Part shown: positions 1 through 8,691 of the stretch, piece after piece
Layout: each line of letters starts with the position of its first letter
Numbering within the stretch: position 1 is the first letter of the stretch
Source: CAYMCO01 sp964388955
Lineage (GTDB): Bacteria; Chloroflexota; Anaerolineae; Anaerolineales; E44-bin32
Assembly: GCA_964388955.1 (NCBI GenBank)
Contig: CAYMCO010000012.1
Span: 57,439 to 121,438 of the forward strand
Direction: 5' to 3'
DNA length: 64,000 bases
Notes under the pieces: model-generated
Seen by the model: the letters and a program-made list of their open reading frames with translations, nothing else
What the model was told of the DNA's origin: nothing
Databases searched by the model: none
Translations under genes and position numbers: made by a program

Positions 1-8
1 GAGGGCAT

Positions 9-962
9 ATGGCTGACCCGCTGAACGATCTCCCCCTGTTTTCCGACTCCTCCCGCGGCGCTCGTGAGAGACCGGAAGATGATCAACTGGTCCGGCCAGC
101 CTCGAGTTTGAGCGCCGCCATCAACGCCTGGGGCGAGGCGCTGGAAGCGGAAGGAAGCTCCCCGCACACCGTCAAGGCCTTCACCGGAGACCTCGGGATC
201 CTGGCCGAATATGTGGGCGCCGGCCAGGCGGTGGACGCCATCGGCACACGGGATATCAAGAATTTCCTCGATTGGATGCTGCACCGCCGCGGGGTGCCTT
301 GCAGCCCTAAGACCTATTCCCGCCGCATCACCTCCGTGAAAGCATTCTTCCGCTGGCTGGTCGATCGCGAGGTGCTGGTGGGGAATCCGGCGGATCCTAT
401 CCCGCAGCAGACAGTCATCAGCCCGCTGCCCACTGTTCTGGCGCCGAGAGAAGTGTCCGCCGCCCTGAAGGCCGCCAAGGGGATGCGCTCTGGCCTCCAT
501 CCGGACGCGCGCCCATATACCTTGCTCAGCCTGCTGCTGGACACCGGGATAAAAAAGGGGGAGTGTCTTGACATCCACCTCGACCACATCGATCTGGAAG
601 CCCCTAATGGCCCGGTCTTGTTCATCCGATATGGGGACGTGACGAAACGCTACAAGGAAAGAAAGCTGCCCCTCTCTCCACAGTGGATTGAGGCCTTCAG
701 GGAATATCGCAGGCAGTACGACATTAATGACCGGCTGTTTCCCTGGTCGCCCCGTCGGCTGGAGTACCTGCTTGAAGACATCGGGGAGGCCGCAGGCATG
801 GAGAAGCACATCTCTTTTGACATGTGCCGCTGGACATGCGCGCTGATGGACTACAAGGCGGGGATGGAGAGTGATAAGATCCGCCAGAAGATGGGTATCT
901 CAAAGATCCAATGGCGTGAAGTGGGAAATAAACTTGACCGGTTAGCGGCCAAAGAGGAATAA
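9..962 (+). CDS. Tyrosine recombinase-like protein, catalytic residues apparently lost
   Basis: This 317-residue protein has the architecture of XerC/XerD-type integrases: an N-terminal SAM-like core-binding domain (about residues 34-130) and a C-terminal catalytic-like domain (about 145-310). The expected R-K-HxxR-H/W-Y set is poorly preserved. The first Arg position reads GIKKGE (Lys for Arg), the HxxR box reads DMCR (His replaced by Asp), the LGH box reads MGI, and no Tyr is visible where the nucleophile should be (IQWREV). The lysine of the beta-hairpin (YKERKLPL) and the second Arg remain. A GAGGG lies just upstream of the ATG at the window edge. The fold is confident. Loss of strand-cleavage activity is inferred from these substitutions, so it may act only as a DNA-binding protein. 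It converges on the next gene with a 2-nt gap. Confidence 0.75.
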   Translation: MADPLNDLPLFSDSSRGARERPEDDQLVRPASSLSAAINAWGEALEAEGSSPHTVKAFTGDLGILAEYVGAGQAVDAIGTRDIKNFLDWMLHRRGVPCSPKTYSRRITSVKAFFRWLVDREVLVGNPADPIPQQTVISPLPTVLAPREVSAALKAAKGMRSGLHPDARPYTLLSLLLDTGIKKGECLDIHLDHIDLEAPNGPVLFIRYGDVTKRYKERKLPLSPQWIEAFREYRRQYDINDRLFPWSPRRLEYLLEDIGEAAGMEKHISFDMCRWTCALMDYKAGMESDKIRQKMGISKIQWREVGNKLDRLAAKEE

Positions 963-964
963 GG

Positions 965-1588
965 TCACATCTGCTTGACGACGATGTCGCCGATCACGTT
1001 GGCGGCCTGATCCCCCTGGTCAGCCGCGTTGGAGAGATGGCGGTAGATCTCGCGCAGCTTCAACATCTCCACCACATGATCGACATCACGCGGCATCGTG
1101 AATAGATCGGCGACGGCTTCACGGTAGACCGTTTCAATGCGGTTCTCCAGGGCCTTCGCCCGCACGGCATGATCCACCGCCACATTGGGGTGGTCATCCA
1201 GACGGGTGATACCGAGATGGATTTCGCGCGCCGCATCTGTCAGCAGCGAGACCATGCGCTCCATGTACGGGTTGGGATCGATGTCGAGAATCGACATCTC
1301 TTCGATGGTGGTGTTGGCGTAGTCCAGAATATCGTCGACCGCGCCGGAAAGCGAGAAGATGTCCTCCCGGTCTATGGGCGTGACGAAGGTGCGGTTGAGC
1401 TCGTCGATCAGGATTCGCCGCACCTCATCGGCTTGCTTCTCCTTGTGAGAAAGCTCCTCCGCCAGATGTCTTTCCGGATCTTGCACGTAGCTGTGCAGGA
1501 TTCGCATCCCTTCTAGGGTGTGCTCCGCTTGGGCGATCAGCAGCTCGATGAAGCGGTTGGGTTTCTTCCGTCTTGAGAAGATGCTCAT
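965..1588 (-). CDS. DUF47 family PhoU-like phosphate transport regulator
   Basis: The 207-residue all-helical protein matches the DUF47 (TIGR00153, PhoU-like) family in length and motifs: an N-terminal basic stretch, then conserved acidic/metal-binding helices such as HKEKQADEVRR and TPIDREDIFSLSGAVDDILDY. DUF47 proteins commonly partner Pit-type phosphate permeases and are thought to bind metal clusters. No pit gene is visible here, so the partner is unknown. Translation starts at an ATG at 1588. A TATAAT -10 box lies on the minus strand at 1733-1738. The domain assignment is secure; the regulatory role is taken from the family. Confidence 0.85.
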   Translation of the reverse strand: MSIFSRRKKPNRFIELLIAQAEHTLEGMRILHSYVQDPERHLAEELSHKEKQADEVRRILIDELNRTFVTPIDREDIFSLSGAVDDILDYANTTIEEMSILDIDPNPYMERMVSLLTDAAREIHLGITRLDDHPNVAVDHAVRAKALENRIETVYREAVADLFTMPRDVDHVVEMLKLREIYRHLSNAADQGDQAANVIGDIVVKQM

Positions 1589-1916
1589 GGCTTCGGTCCA
1601 ATTCCGGTCAGCGGTTCCCCGCCTGGCGCCTGGGTCTCTTCAGAACCCGGGCCTCTATTGGTAGGCCCTGGCGAGGATCCCCCTGCCTGCCCGCCTTCAT
1701 CTACTGCCGCCCGTCTTCAGAAATAGACCCCCATTATAAACCAATCGCGCCTCGGAACACTCCGGCCCCATCCGGAGCGCTGTATCCGGTGATTGGCTGC
1801 ACGCAGCGGTCTTTCCAATCTGCAAGGGGGCTCGGCCGGCCGTATGGAAGGGGAAGGCGCTGGCGAGGATCCGGATCACCCGGTGAGCGATCTCGATGAA
1901 CGCCGGCGGGCAAGGC
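1589..1916. other. Intergenic region without a supportable gene
   Basis: This 328-nt stretch separates DUF47 from tupC. A minus-strand TATAAT (1733-1738) could drive DUF47, though no good -35 is visible. Short open frames here have no recognisable motif, no convincing ribosome-binding site and compositionally odd (Arg/Pro-rich) translations. Confidence 0.5.
1733..1738 (-). promoter_or_regulatory. Candidate -10 box for the DUF47 gene
   Basis: Perfect TATAAT on the minus strand about 145 nt upstream of the DUF47 start. The -35 region is not recognisable, so this is a weak call. Confidence 0.35.
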
Positions 1917-2672
1917 TCAATAAACCAGATCGCCGGAAAGAAAGGCCTCCGTGCGGGGATCGTCGGGCGCCGTGAAGAATCGCTCTCTGGCGCCAACCTC
2001 TATCAGCTCCCCCTCGAGCAGAAGCCCGACGCGCGAAGCCATGCGCTTGGCCTGAAAGACATTGTGGGTCACCAACACGATGGTTGTACCAAAGGTGTCA
2101 TTCTGTTCTCGAATGAGCCCCTCCAGCAGGCGGACATTGTATGGGTCGAGATTCGCCGTGGGCTCGTCCAGCAGCAGGACCCGGGGCTCCAGAATCAAGG
2201 CGCGGGCCACTGCCACTCGCTGCATCTCTCCTCCGGAGAGCGTATCCGGCCGCGCCCCCGCCAGATGGCTCATCGAGACACGCTGCAGCACATCCATAAC
2301 CTCGTCCGCGCTGGCTCGCTGCCCTCGTAGCCGCAGCCCGAGGGCGGCATTCGCCTGCACCGATCGAGAGAGCAGCACAGGCCGCTGGAACACCATCGCC
2401 AACTGACGCCGATCCGCGATGCTCGCGTTGCCATGAGACACCTCTCTCCCGTCGTCCAGATGCAGGATCACCTCCCCCACATCGGGCGCCTCAACCAACC
2501 CCAGCAAGCGGAGCAGCGTGCTCTTTCCGGACCCGCTGGGGCCAACCAGCACGAAGATCTCGCCCCGCCGAATGTGCAACGAGGGGATATCCAGCACTTG
2601 GCGCCCGTCGTACACTTGACGCACATTCCGCAGTTCGTATATCGCATCTCCAGCCGGTTCGCGCTCGTTCAC
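1917..2672 (-). CDS. tupC: Tungstate ABC transporter ATP-binding protein
   Basis: The 251-residue ABC ATPase has Walker A (GPSGSGKST), the signature LSGGEMQRVAVARAL, Walker B (LLLDEP) and the switch His (LVTHN). It energises import by the TupB permease. Substrate assignment comes from its neighbours: the permease and binding protein of this operon are TupB/TupA-type, so the system should import tungstate (molybdate possible). The start is a GTG at 2672 overlapping the tupB stop codon (GTGA), which implies translational coupling. Last gene of the tupA-tupB-tupC operon. WtpC/ModC-type alternatives are less likely given the TupA motif. Confidence 0.88.
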   Translation of the reverse strand: MNEREPAGDAIYELRNVRQVYDGRQVLDIPSLHIRRGEIFVLVGPSGSGKSTLLRLLGLVEAPDVGEVILHLDDGREVSHGNASIADRRQLAMVFQRPVLLSRSVQANAALGLRLRGQRASADEVMDVLQRVSMSHLAGARPDTLSGGEMQRVAVARALILEPRVLLLDEPTANLDPYNVRLLEGLIREQNDTFGTTIVLVTHNVFQAKRMASRVGLLLEGELIEVGARERFFTAPDDPRTEAFLSGDLVY

Positions 2673-3355
2673 AGCGAATGGTGCTCCTGCAGCCGGCCCT
2701 GCCCCAAGGCCATCACCAAATTCGCCACGAAAGACAGGGTCAGCAAGATGATCCCAAGTGCCAACGCCAGATCAAAGTCGCCTTTGCGGGTCTCCAGCAC
2801 GATCGCTGTGGTCAGCACTCGCGTGTGCCCTTCGATATTCCCCCCGACCAGCATCACCGCCCCGACCTCGGAAATGATGGATCCGAACCCGGCCACAAGC
2901 CCAACGATCACTCCCACTCGGGCCTCCATCATGATCGCCCAGCGCGCCTGCCGCTGAGTGGCACCCAAGGCCCGCAGCTGCCTGCCCAGGTCCGGATCCA
3001 CCGACAGCACAGCGCTCATCGTCACTCCCACCACCAGCGGAGTGGCGATGATCACCTGGGCGATCACCATGGCTCGGGGGCTGAATAACCATCCCAAGGC
3101 GCCCAGCGGGCCCGAGCGGGAAAGCATGAGGTACACAGCCAGCCCAGCTACCACCGGCGGCATGCCCATCCCTGTGTAGATGAAGACCGAGAACAAGCGC
3201 CTGCCCGGGAAGCGGGTCAAACCCAGCCACGCGCCCAGTGGAATCCCCACCAGCATGCTGAATGCCAAGGCGATCGCCGTAATCCGCAGCGACCGGCCGG
3301 CGATCTCGATGACCGTGGGGTCCAGGTTGATGATCAGTTGGATTGCCTGACTCAA
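2669..3355 (-). CDS. tupB: Tungstate ABC transporter permease
   Basis: The 228-residue membrane protein has several hydrophobic segments and the BPD-type EAA loop (about residues 129-150: RQLRALGATQRQARW). Near its C-terminus it carries segments typical of TupB, such as MLVGGNIEGHTRVLTTAIV and LETRKGDFDLALALG. It forms the inner-membrane channel of the tungstate importer. The predicted start is a TTG at 3355; a purine-rich stretch lies upstream but spacing is not ideal, so the exact start is uncertain. Its stop overlaps the tupC start. About 240 nt with no gene separate it from tupA. Confidence 0.88.
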   Translation of the reverse strand: MSQAIQLIINLDPTVIEIAGRSLRITAIALAFSMLVGIPLGAWLGLTRFPGRRLFSVFIYTGMGMPPVVAGLAVYLMLSRSGPLGALGWLFSPRAMVIAQVIIATPLVVGVTMSAVLSVDPDLGRQLRALGATQRQARWAIMMEARVGVIVGLVAGFGSIISEVGAVMLVGGNIEGHTRVLTTAIVLETRKGDFDLALALGIILLTLSFVANLVMALGQGRLQEHHSL

Positions 3356-3594
3356 TGCCTCAAGGAAAGTCCTGATCTCCGCCTCCTAGTTGTCATTCCC
3401 ACCCCCCGGATGCCCGCGGGGCCCTCTCCCTCGCCAGCATCCCAGGTCGTGCTTCAGGAGACTGGTATCCTAATGACCCACCGCCAGCGCGGCCGCCTCA
3501 TCATCAGCGTCCGGTGGCGGCGTTGGCTGGGCAACCGGGAAAAGAAAAACGGCCATTCACCTCTGCCAAGGTGCGCGAGGCGATGATTCTCAGC

Positions 3595-4467
3595 CTACTG
3601 AGATTCCCGCCACTGGGCGGAGTCTGGGTAGAAAAGCTGACTGCCGTCGCGCTCGTAGCTTGCGATCAACCGCTGCGTATCCACAGAGGTGATCCACTCG
3701 GCAAACTTGCTCGCCAGGTCGAAGTTTACGCCCGGATGGGTTTGCGGATTGACCGGGATGACCCCATAGGGGTTGAACAGCAGCGGGTCTCCCTCGACGA
3801 GCACCACGAGGTCGAGGTCCTCCGATTTTCGCGCCAAATAGGTCGCACGGTCGCTCAAGGTGTAGGCCTGCTGCTCATCCGCCATGGTGAGCACCGCGCC
3901 CATCCCCTGCCCGGCAGACACATACCAGTCCCCCGCTGGCTCAATGCCCGCCTGGGCCCAGATCGCCTTCTCTTTGGTGTGTGTCCCGCTATCATCCCCG
4001 CGCGAGACAAATATCGCCTCCGCGTCAGCGATGGTTGAGAACGCCTCCGTCGCGCTGGCTGTCCCTCCGATCCCCGCCGGATCCGACTCTGGGCCGACGA
4101 TGACGAAGTCATTGTACATCACGTCATACCGCGCAGTGCCGTCGCCTGCCGCCACAAAAGCCTCCTCCCTCGCCCGGGCGTGCACGAGCAACACATCCGC
4201 ATCACCGGCCTCCCCCATCGCCAGGGCCTGCCCGGTGCCAACAGCGATCACGTCCACGGTGGTCGAGTATTGGGATTCAAAATCAGGCAAGATATAGTCC
4301 AGCAGCCCAGAGTCATATGTGCTCGTCGTGGTCGCCAGTATCAGGCGGGCCGGCTCCTCCATCCGGGACGCGGCCGTTGGGGGCCCGGCCGTCGGCGTCG
4401 CGGCGCCGCATGCCGCCAGCGCCACTGCCATGCCGACTGCGATCATACTTCGATGGATGGTCTGCAT
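3595..4467 (-). CDS. tupA: Tungstate-binding lipoprotein of the Tup ABC transporter
   Basis: About 290 residues. A type II signal peptide with lipobox LAAC is followed by the motif TTTSTYDSGLLD, typical of TupA-type oxyanion-binding proteins. Further conserved parts include GTGQALAMGEAGDADVLLVH and YNDFVIVGP. It should capture tungstate at the cell surface and deliver it to TupB/TupC. Tungsten would feed molybdopterin enzymes, none of which are in the window. The ATG at 4467 is chosen because GGAAGGAG lies 7 nt upstream; an in-frame ATG seven codons earlier overlaps that ribosome-binding site. First gene of the operon, preceded by a promoter with an internal palindrome. Confidence 0.9.
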   Translation of the reverse strand: MQTIHRSMIAVGMAVALAACGAATPTAGPPTAASRMEEPARLILATTTSTYDSGLLDYILPDFESQYSTTVDVIAVGTGQALAMGEAGDADVLLVHARAREEAFVAAGDGTARYDVMYNDFVIVGPESDPAGIGGTASATEAFSTIADAEAIFVSRGDDSGTHTKEKAIWAQAGIEPAGDWYVSAGQGMGAVLTMADEQQAYTLSDRATYLARKSEDLDLVVLVEGDPLLFNPYGVIPVNPQTHPGVNFDLASKFAEWITSVDTQRLIASYERDGSQLFYPDSAQWRESQ

Positions 4468-4503
4468 TGCATCTCTCCTTCCAAACAACCGTTATGACGG
4501 TTC

Positions 4504-4532
4504 ATCATAGCGGTTTTCGCGCATAACCGCAA
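4504..4532 (-). promoter_or_regulatory. tupA promoter with palindromic candidate operator
   Basis: On the minus strand TTGCGG (4527-4532) and TATGAT (4504-4509) are separated by exactly 17 nt. The spacer is largely occupied by a perfect inverted repeat, GCGGTT-N9-AACCGC (4510-4530), an arrangement typical of repressor operators. A second GGTT-type half-site lies at about 4496-4501. A tungstate/molybdate-responsive regulator (ModE or TunR class) is an inference; no such gene is in the window. Confidence 0.55.
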
Positions 4533-4627
4533 GTACAGAGCGTCAATTCCGGAAGATGCCCCCCCAAGGCCCAAGGAGGACCGAATACGCAGACGCACAA
4601 CTGGATGCGTCCCGGCGCATTCACCGC

Positions 4628-4655
4628 TTGACAGCCGGTCCCGATGTGACACAAT
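4628..4655 (+). promoter_or_regulatory. era promoter, leaderless type
   Basis: TTGACA (4628-4633), a 16-nt spacer and CACAAT (4650-4655). The expected transcription start, 7-8 nt after the -10, coincides with the ATG at 4663, and no Shine-Dalgarno is seen, suggesting a leaderless mRNA. Confidence 0.55.
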
Positions 4656-4662
4656 GGGGCCC

Positions 4663-5586
4663 ATGGAAGGCTTCGAGGTGCAAGCGGGACATCGATCCGG
4701 CTACGTCGCCTTGATCGGGCGGCCGAACGTGGGCAAGTCCACCCTGATCAACACCATTCTGGGCCAACCCATCGCCGCTGTCTCGCCCAGGCCGCAGACG
4801 ACCCGCCTGGATCAGCTGGGGATTCTGACGCTGCCAGAGGCGCAGATCATATTCGTCGATACGCCCGGCATCCACAAGCCCCTCCATAAGCTGGGGGAAG
4901 CCATGAACCGCGCCGCCCAGCAGGCCTTGGAGGATGCCGACCTGCTGCTGGTGATCTTCGATCTCTGCGAACCACCGAACGCGGACGATCAGCGGGTGGC
5001 GGGTCTGGTGAGCAGATTGGAGAAGCGGAAGGAGATGGTGGTCATTCTCAACAAACGGGACAGGGTGGACGATTCAGAAATCGCCGCCCGGCGGGAGAAG
5101 TTCGAGGAACTGCTCCCCGGCCGCGAAAGCCTGCCGCTCTCCGCTCTCGATCCCCGGCAGGTTGCGGATCTGGTGGAACGGCTGATCCCCCGTCTCCCGG
5201 AGGGCCCCCGCTATTATCCCCCAGAACAGATCACAACGGCCTATGAGAGGGAAATCGCCGCCGATCTCATCCGCTCGGCGGCCATGGGCCTGCTGCGCCA
5301 GGAACTGCCGCACAGCATCGCGGTGCGGGTGGAGGAGTATAAGAACCGAGGCGATCATGCCGCCTATATCCGCGCCTCGATATTTACTGAGCGAGTATCG
5401 CAAAAGGGAATTGTCATCGGCAGCGGTGGGAGGATGCTGAAGTCCATCGGCACACTCGCCCGCCAGCATATTGAGGAGATGTCCGGCCGGTCCATCTTCC
5501 TCGACCTGCATGTCAAAGTGATGGCCAGATGGCGGGATGACCCGCGAGCGCTGGCGCAGCTCGGATACCCGGCATCCAAAGACTGA
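4663..5586 (+). CDS. era: GTPase Era
   Basis: About 307 residues. The N-terminal GTPase domain carries G1 GRPNVGKS (about residues 19-26), a switch region with PQTTR, G3 DTPG and G4 NKRD. The C-terminal KH domain has the expected GSGGRMLKSIG turn. Era binds 16S rRNA near its 3' end and couples 30S maturation to GTP and cell division. The ATG at 4663 is preferred over the one at 4654, which lies inside the predicted -10 box. No Shine-Dalgarno precedes either. Plus strand, divergent from tupA and upstream of purB. Confidence 0.95.
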   Translation: MEGFEVQAGHRSGYVALIGRPNVGKSTLINTILGQPIAAVSPRPQTTRLDQLGILTLPEAQIIFVDTPGIHKPLHKLGEAMNRAAQQALEDADLLLVIFDLCEPPNADDQRVAGLVSRLEKRKEMVVILNKRDRVDDSEIAARREKFEELLPGRESLPLSALDPRQVADLVERLIPRLPEGPRYYPPEQITTAYEREIAADLIRSAAMGLLRQELPHSIAVRVEEYKNRGDHAAYIRASIFTERVSQKGIVIGSGGRMLKSIGTLARQHIEEMSGRSIFLDLHVKVMARWRDDPRALAQLGYPASKD

Positions 5587-5819
5587 ACCCCGGAACGCCG
5601 GTTGCACCGGGTTGTGGCAGCTTCTGGGATGCCTAGGCTGCGCCCTGGAGACAGACGGCCGCCCATGGTCTTCGGTCCCGCTTTTGCCCCGGTGATCGGC
5701 TCGGGGAGCGAGTCCTGGTTGAGATCTGGCCATACATCGAGATCCGTTGGCCAGCGTTATCGTGGCCTGGGCTCGGCCGCCCGAGGGATGCGGCGGCCGG
5801 TCACAACGAGGAGAGACAC

Positions 5820-7232
5820 GTGAGGTACGAATCTCCCTTTTCCATCCGCTACGGCTCCGCGGCCATGCGCTCGCTCTGGTCAGAAAGGGCCAAACGCCGC
5901 CTCTGGCGCCGGGTATGGGTCGCCGTGGTGGAGGCGCAGGCTGAGGCTGGCCTGGTCTCCGAGGATCAGCTCACCGATGTCAAGGCGCACGCAGTGCATG
6001 TCGACGTGCCGCGCGCTCTGGAGATCGAATCCGAAATCGGCCATGATCTCATGGCCGAGTTGAAGGTATTCGCCGCGCAGTGCCCGCTCGGGGGAGCAAT
6101 CCTGCACTGGGGGCTTACCTCGGCGGATGTAGAGGACAACGCCGATGTCCTGCGGCAGAAAGCCGGCCTGGCGATCCTGATCGGGAGCCTGCGGAATGTC
6201 CTTGTTCGCCTGGCGGATCAGATCGAAACCAACGCAGAGGTTCCGGTCATGGGATACACGCATCTCCAGCCGGCCGAGCCCACCAGCCTGGGCTACCGTT
6301 TCAGCGTGTACGCGCAGGACTTCATGCTGCACTTGGAGATCCTGGCAGCCCTGCACAGATCGCTCAAGGGAAAGGGAATCAAAGGCGCCGTGGGCACCTC
6401 CGCCACCTTCAGCGAGATGCTCACCGACACCGGGATGTCCGTGGCTCAGTTTGAGCGAGCCGTCATGTCACTCCTGGGCTTGGAGGCGTTCCCCATCTCC
6501 ACCCAGACATATCCCCGCATCCAGGACTACCGCTTGCTGGCCTCACTGGGGGGGCTGGGGGCCTCCTTGCACAAATTCGCCATCGACATCCGTCTGATGC
6601 AGTCTCCGGGCTTCCGGGCCGCCTCAGAGCCCTTCGGGGAGCGGCAGGTCGGCTCCAGCGCGATGCCTTTCAAACGCAATCCGGTGGGCGCCGAGAAGAT
6701 CTGTTCTCTGGCCCGCCAGGTGCAGGCCGACGCGAACGTCGCCTGGTCGAACGCCGCAAATGCGATGCTGGAGCGCACGCTGGACGATTCGGCGAACCGC
6801 CGCAGCATCATCCCCGAAGCGTTCCTCGCCTGCGACGAAATGCTCCGGACCGCCCACAAGATCATCGATGGCCTGATCGTGGACCAAGTCGGGATCGATG
6901 AAGGGTTGGAGAAGTATGGCCCCTTCTCCGCCACGGAGCGGCTGCTCACGGCCTTGGTCCGGGAAGGCGCGGATCGCCAGGCAATGCACGAGCGCCTCAG
7001 GCAACACAGCCAGCGCGCTTGGCAAGCGCTCCGGGAGGGCCACGAGAACCCACTGGAGGATCTGCTGGCGGGGGATCCGGCCCTGCTGACGTATCTGCAG
7101 CCGGCCCGTATTCGAGCCTTGCTCAGAGTTCAGAGCTACCTGGGGAACGCGCCACGGGAGGCGATGGAGATGGTGGCGCGTATCCGGGAGCGGCTCCTTC
7201 CCTCATCCGATTCGCCGGAAGTCGACACCTGA
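5820..7232 (+). CDS. purB: Adenylosuccinate lyase
   Basis: The 470-residue fumarase/aspartase-superfamily enzyme has the signature GSSAMPFKRNP, whose serine is the catalytic acid/base, plus HLQPAEPT and TSADVEDNADV. It releases fumarate twice in purine synthesis: from SAICAR to give AICAR and from adenylosuccinate to give AMP. Length is normal. The start is a GTG at 5820, supported by GAGGAGA a few nt upstream. It stands 233 nt after era with no other pur genes nearby. Argininosuccinate lyase is a less likely alternative because the signature and N-terminal sequence are PurB-like. Confidence 0.93.
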   Translation: MRYESPFSIRYGSAAMRSLWSERAKRRLWRRVWVAVVEAQAEAGLVSEDQLTDVKAHAVHVDVPRALEIESEIGHDLMAELKVFAAQCPLGGAILHWGLTSADVEDNADVLRQKAGLAILIGSLRNVLVRLADQIETNAEVPVMGYTHLQPAEPTSLGYRFSVYAQDFMLHLEILAALHRSLKGKGIKGAVGTSATFSEMLTDTGMSVAQFERAVMSLLGLEAFPISTQTYPRIQDYRLLASLGGLGASLHKFAIDIRLMQSPGFRAASEPFGERQVGSSAMPFKRNPVGAEKICSLARQVQADANVAWSNAANAMLERTLDDSANRRSIIPEAFLACDEMLRTAHKIIDGLIVDQVGIDEGLEKYGPFSATERLLTALVREGADRQAMHERLRQHSQRAWQALREGHENPLEDLLAGDPALLTYLQPARIRALLRVQSYLGNAPREAMEMVARIRERLLPSSDSPEVDT

Positions 7233-7266
7233 TCCGCGAGGCGCGGAAGCCGATCGCAGGGGGAGG

Positions 7267-8691
7267 TCAGGTTTCGCTGAAGTGTTCTGCCTCGACGGAG
7301 CGCCAAGTTTCTCCTTCAGGCAAGCGCATGAACTGGGTGAGGAGCGGATGGACTTTCCGCAGCTCTTCCGCCATCCGCAGCGCGATGCGGCGCACGGAGA
7401 AGTGCGCATTGGGGGCCGAACGCAGTTCACAGAAATGGTACGCCTCGCGCAAATTGAGGGACATCAGGACGCGCCGTTTGTAGCCGTTCGGCACGACATA
7501 GGCCGCCACCGCCCGGTTCCAGGCCGCCAATTCGTCATAGCCGCGCCGTGCGGCCGCCATGGCCTTGCGGTAGGGAGCGGCAAACCCCGCCTCTTCGATC
7601 AGGCGAGGGATCGTGTATCCCAGCTCACAGCTCAGCATCTGCGGCGTCTGTGTCATCATGCGATGCCGCTTGACCTCAAAGTAGGCGCCCTGATCCATCA
7701 GTACGTCGAAGGTATACCAGGCATGCTCCAGGGCGCGGATGGGAGCATCGAACTCGCCGATTCCGCTGAATATGGCCTTTGCCAGACCTCGCAACTCATC
7801 CTCGGGCATCTCGTTCACCTTCTCAACAACGACCGCCATGGAGGCCGGAATATGGGCATACAGGGCAGCCGCGAGCACCCGCAACGTGGCCGCCGGGTCA
7901 TAGGTGACCAGGCGGAGCCAATCTCCGTCCGCCGCACCCTGAAGATCCCTCGCCCGCTTGCCCAGCTCCGCTTCGGTCTGCATCAGGTACGGATTGCGAT
8001 CCGCGTATTTCACCAGGGTGGGTGTCTCGAGCTGGCCGATATCGCGCACCTCCTGCCCCGTCTCCCGCACTTCTGCGAGGGGGTGCGAGAGCATCTTGCT
8101 GATAGCGTGCTCCAACGTGCGGGCGTTCGCGGTCATGCCCACATTGGCCAGCGCAGCCGAGGGCAACAGGAACCGGCACGCGTCCACGTAGCGCGAGCGC
8201 ACCCGGGAATCCCAGCGCGCATCTGATTCGCCCTCCCGGCGCGGGAATCGGGATTGCACCACCGCTCGCACCGGACCCAGCGCGTCGCGGTAGGCCTGGA
8301 ACAGTGCGTCACATGTTTGCCGGTATGTCGCCTCTTGTTCCGTGCCGATGACCTCCGCGGGCAGATGATAGCTGTCGGGTTCCCACTTCTGATAGCGGGT
8401 CGATTTCTCTGTATAGGAGGCCAGGCGATTGGATTCGATGCACTCGATCGCCAGCCGGGAGACATTTTCGAATGCGATATGAAGCACAGCGTGCTCCGCC
8501 ACCGATGCGTGGCCGTAGCCGACCACCCACTTCTCGTGGAACTGGGCGGACTTCTCTTCCGTCAGTTCGGCGGCGATATCCCGAAACGAGCGCGGGGAGC
8601 GGGAGGTCTTGGCGAATGTGACCGCGATGGTCTCGGGAGTCAAGTCCTTCTGGCTGAGCAGATAGATTCGTCTTGGATAAGGCTCACCCAT
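7267..8691 (-). CDS. thyX: FAD-dependent thymidylate synthase, two-domain form
   Basis: At 474 residues this is about twice the size of a classical ThyX and appears to be two ThyX-like domains in tandem. The N-terminal half has HASVAEHAVLHIAFENVSRL followed by ESNRLASYTEKSTRYQ (residues 86-101), with the first His-Arg of the RHR motif degenerate. The C-terminal half keeps RHR (342-344, EVKRHRMMTQT) but a weak downstream part. Each half ends in a NLREAYHFCELR-like or NARTLEHAI-like helix. ThyX makes dTMP from dUMP using methylene-THF, NADPH and FAD. Last gene of the nusA operon; its start overlaps the end of ribF by 8 nt, and ribF would supply its FAD. Confidence 0.85.
   Translation of the reverse strand: MGEPYPRRIYLLSQKDLTPETIAVTFAKTSRSPRSFRDIAAELTEEKSAQFHEKWVVGYGHASVAEHAVLHIAFENVSRLAIECIESNRLASYTEKSTRYQKWEPDSYHLPAEVIGTEQEATYRQTCDALFQAYRDALGPVRAVVQSRFPRREGESDARWDSRVRSRYVDACRFLLPSAALANVGMTANARTLEHAISKMLSHPLAEVRETGQEVRDIGQLETPTLVKYADRNPYLMQTEAELGKRARDLQGAADGDWLRLVTYDPAATLRVLAAALYAHIPASMAVVVEKVNEMPEDELRGLAKAIFSGIGEFDAPIRALEHAWYTFDVLMDQGAYFEVKRHRMMTQTPQMLSCELGYTIPRLIEEAGFAAPYRKAMAAARRGYDELAAWNRAVAAYVVPNGYKRRVLMSLNLREAYHFCELRSAPNAHFSVRRIALRMAEELRKVHPLLTQFMRLPEGETWRSVEAEHFSET

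Noticed and set aside
9..962. Integrated mobile element at the left edge
   Set aside because: The recombinase appears inactive, and no attachment repeats, phage or conjugation genes are seen in the window.
1697..1996. 99-codon minus-strand frame between DUF47 and tupC
   Set aside because: It overlaps the 3' end of tupC in another frame and has no motif or ribosome-binding site.
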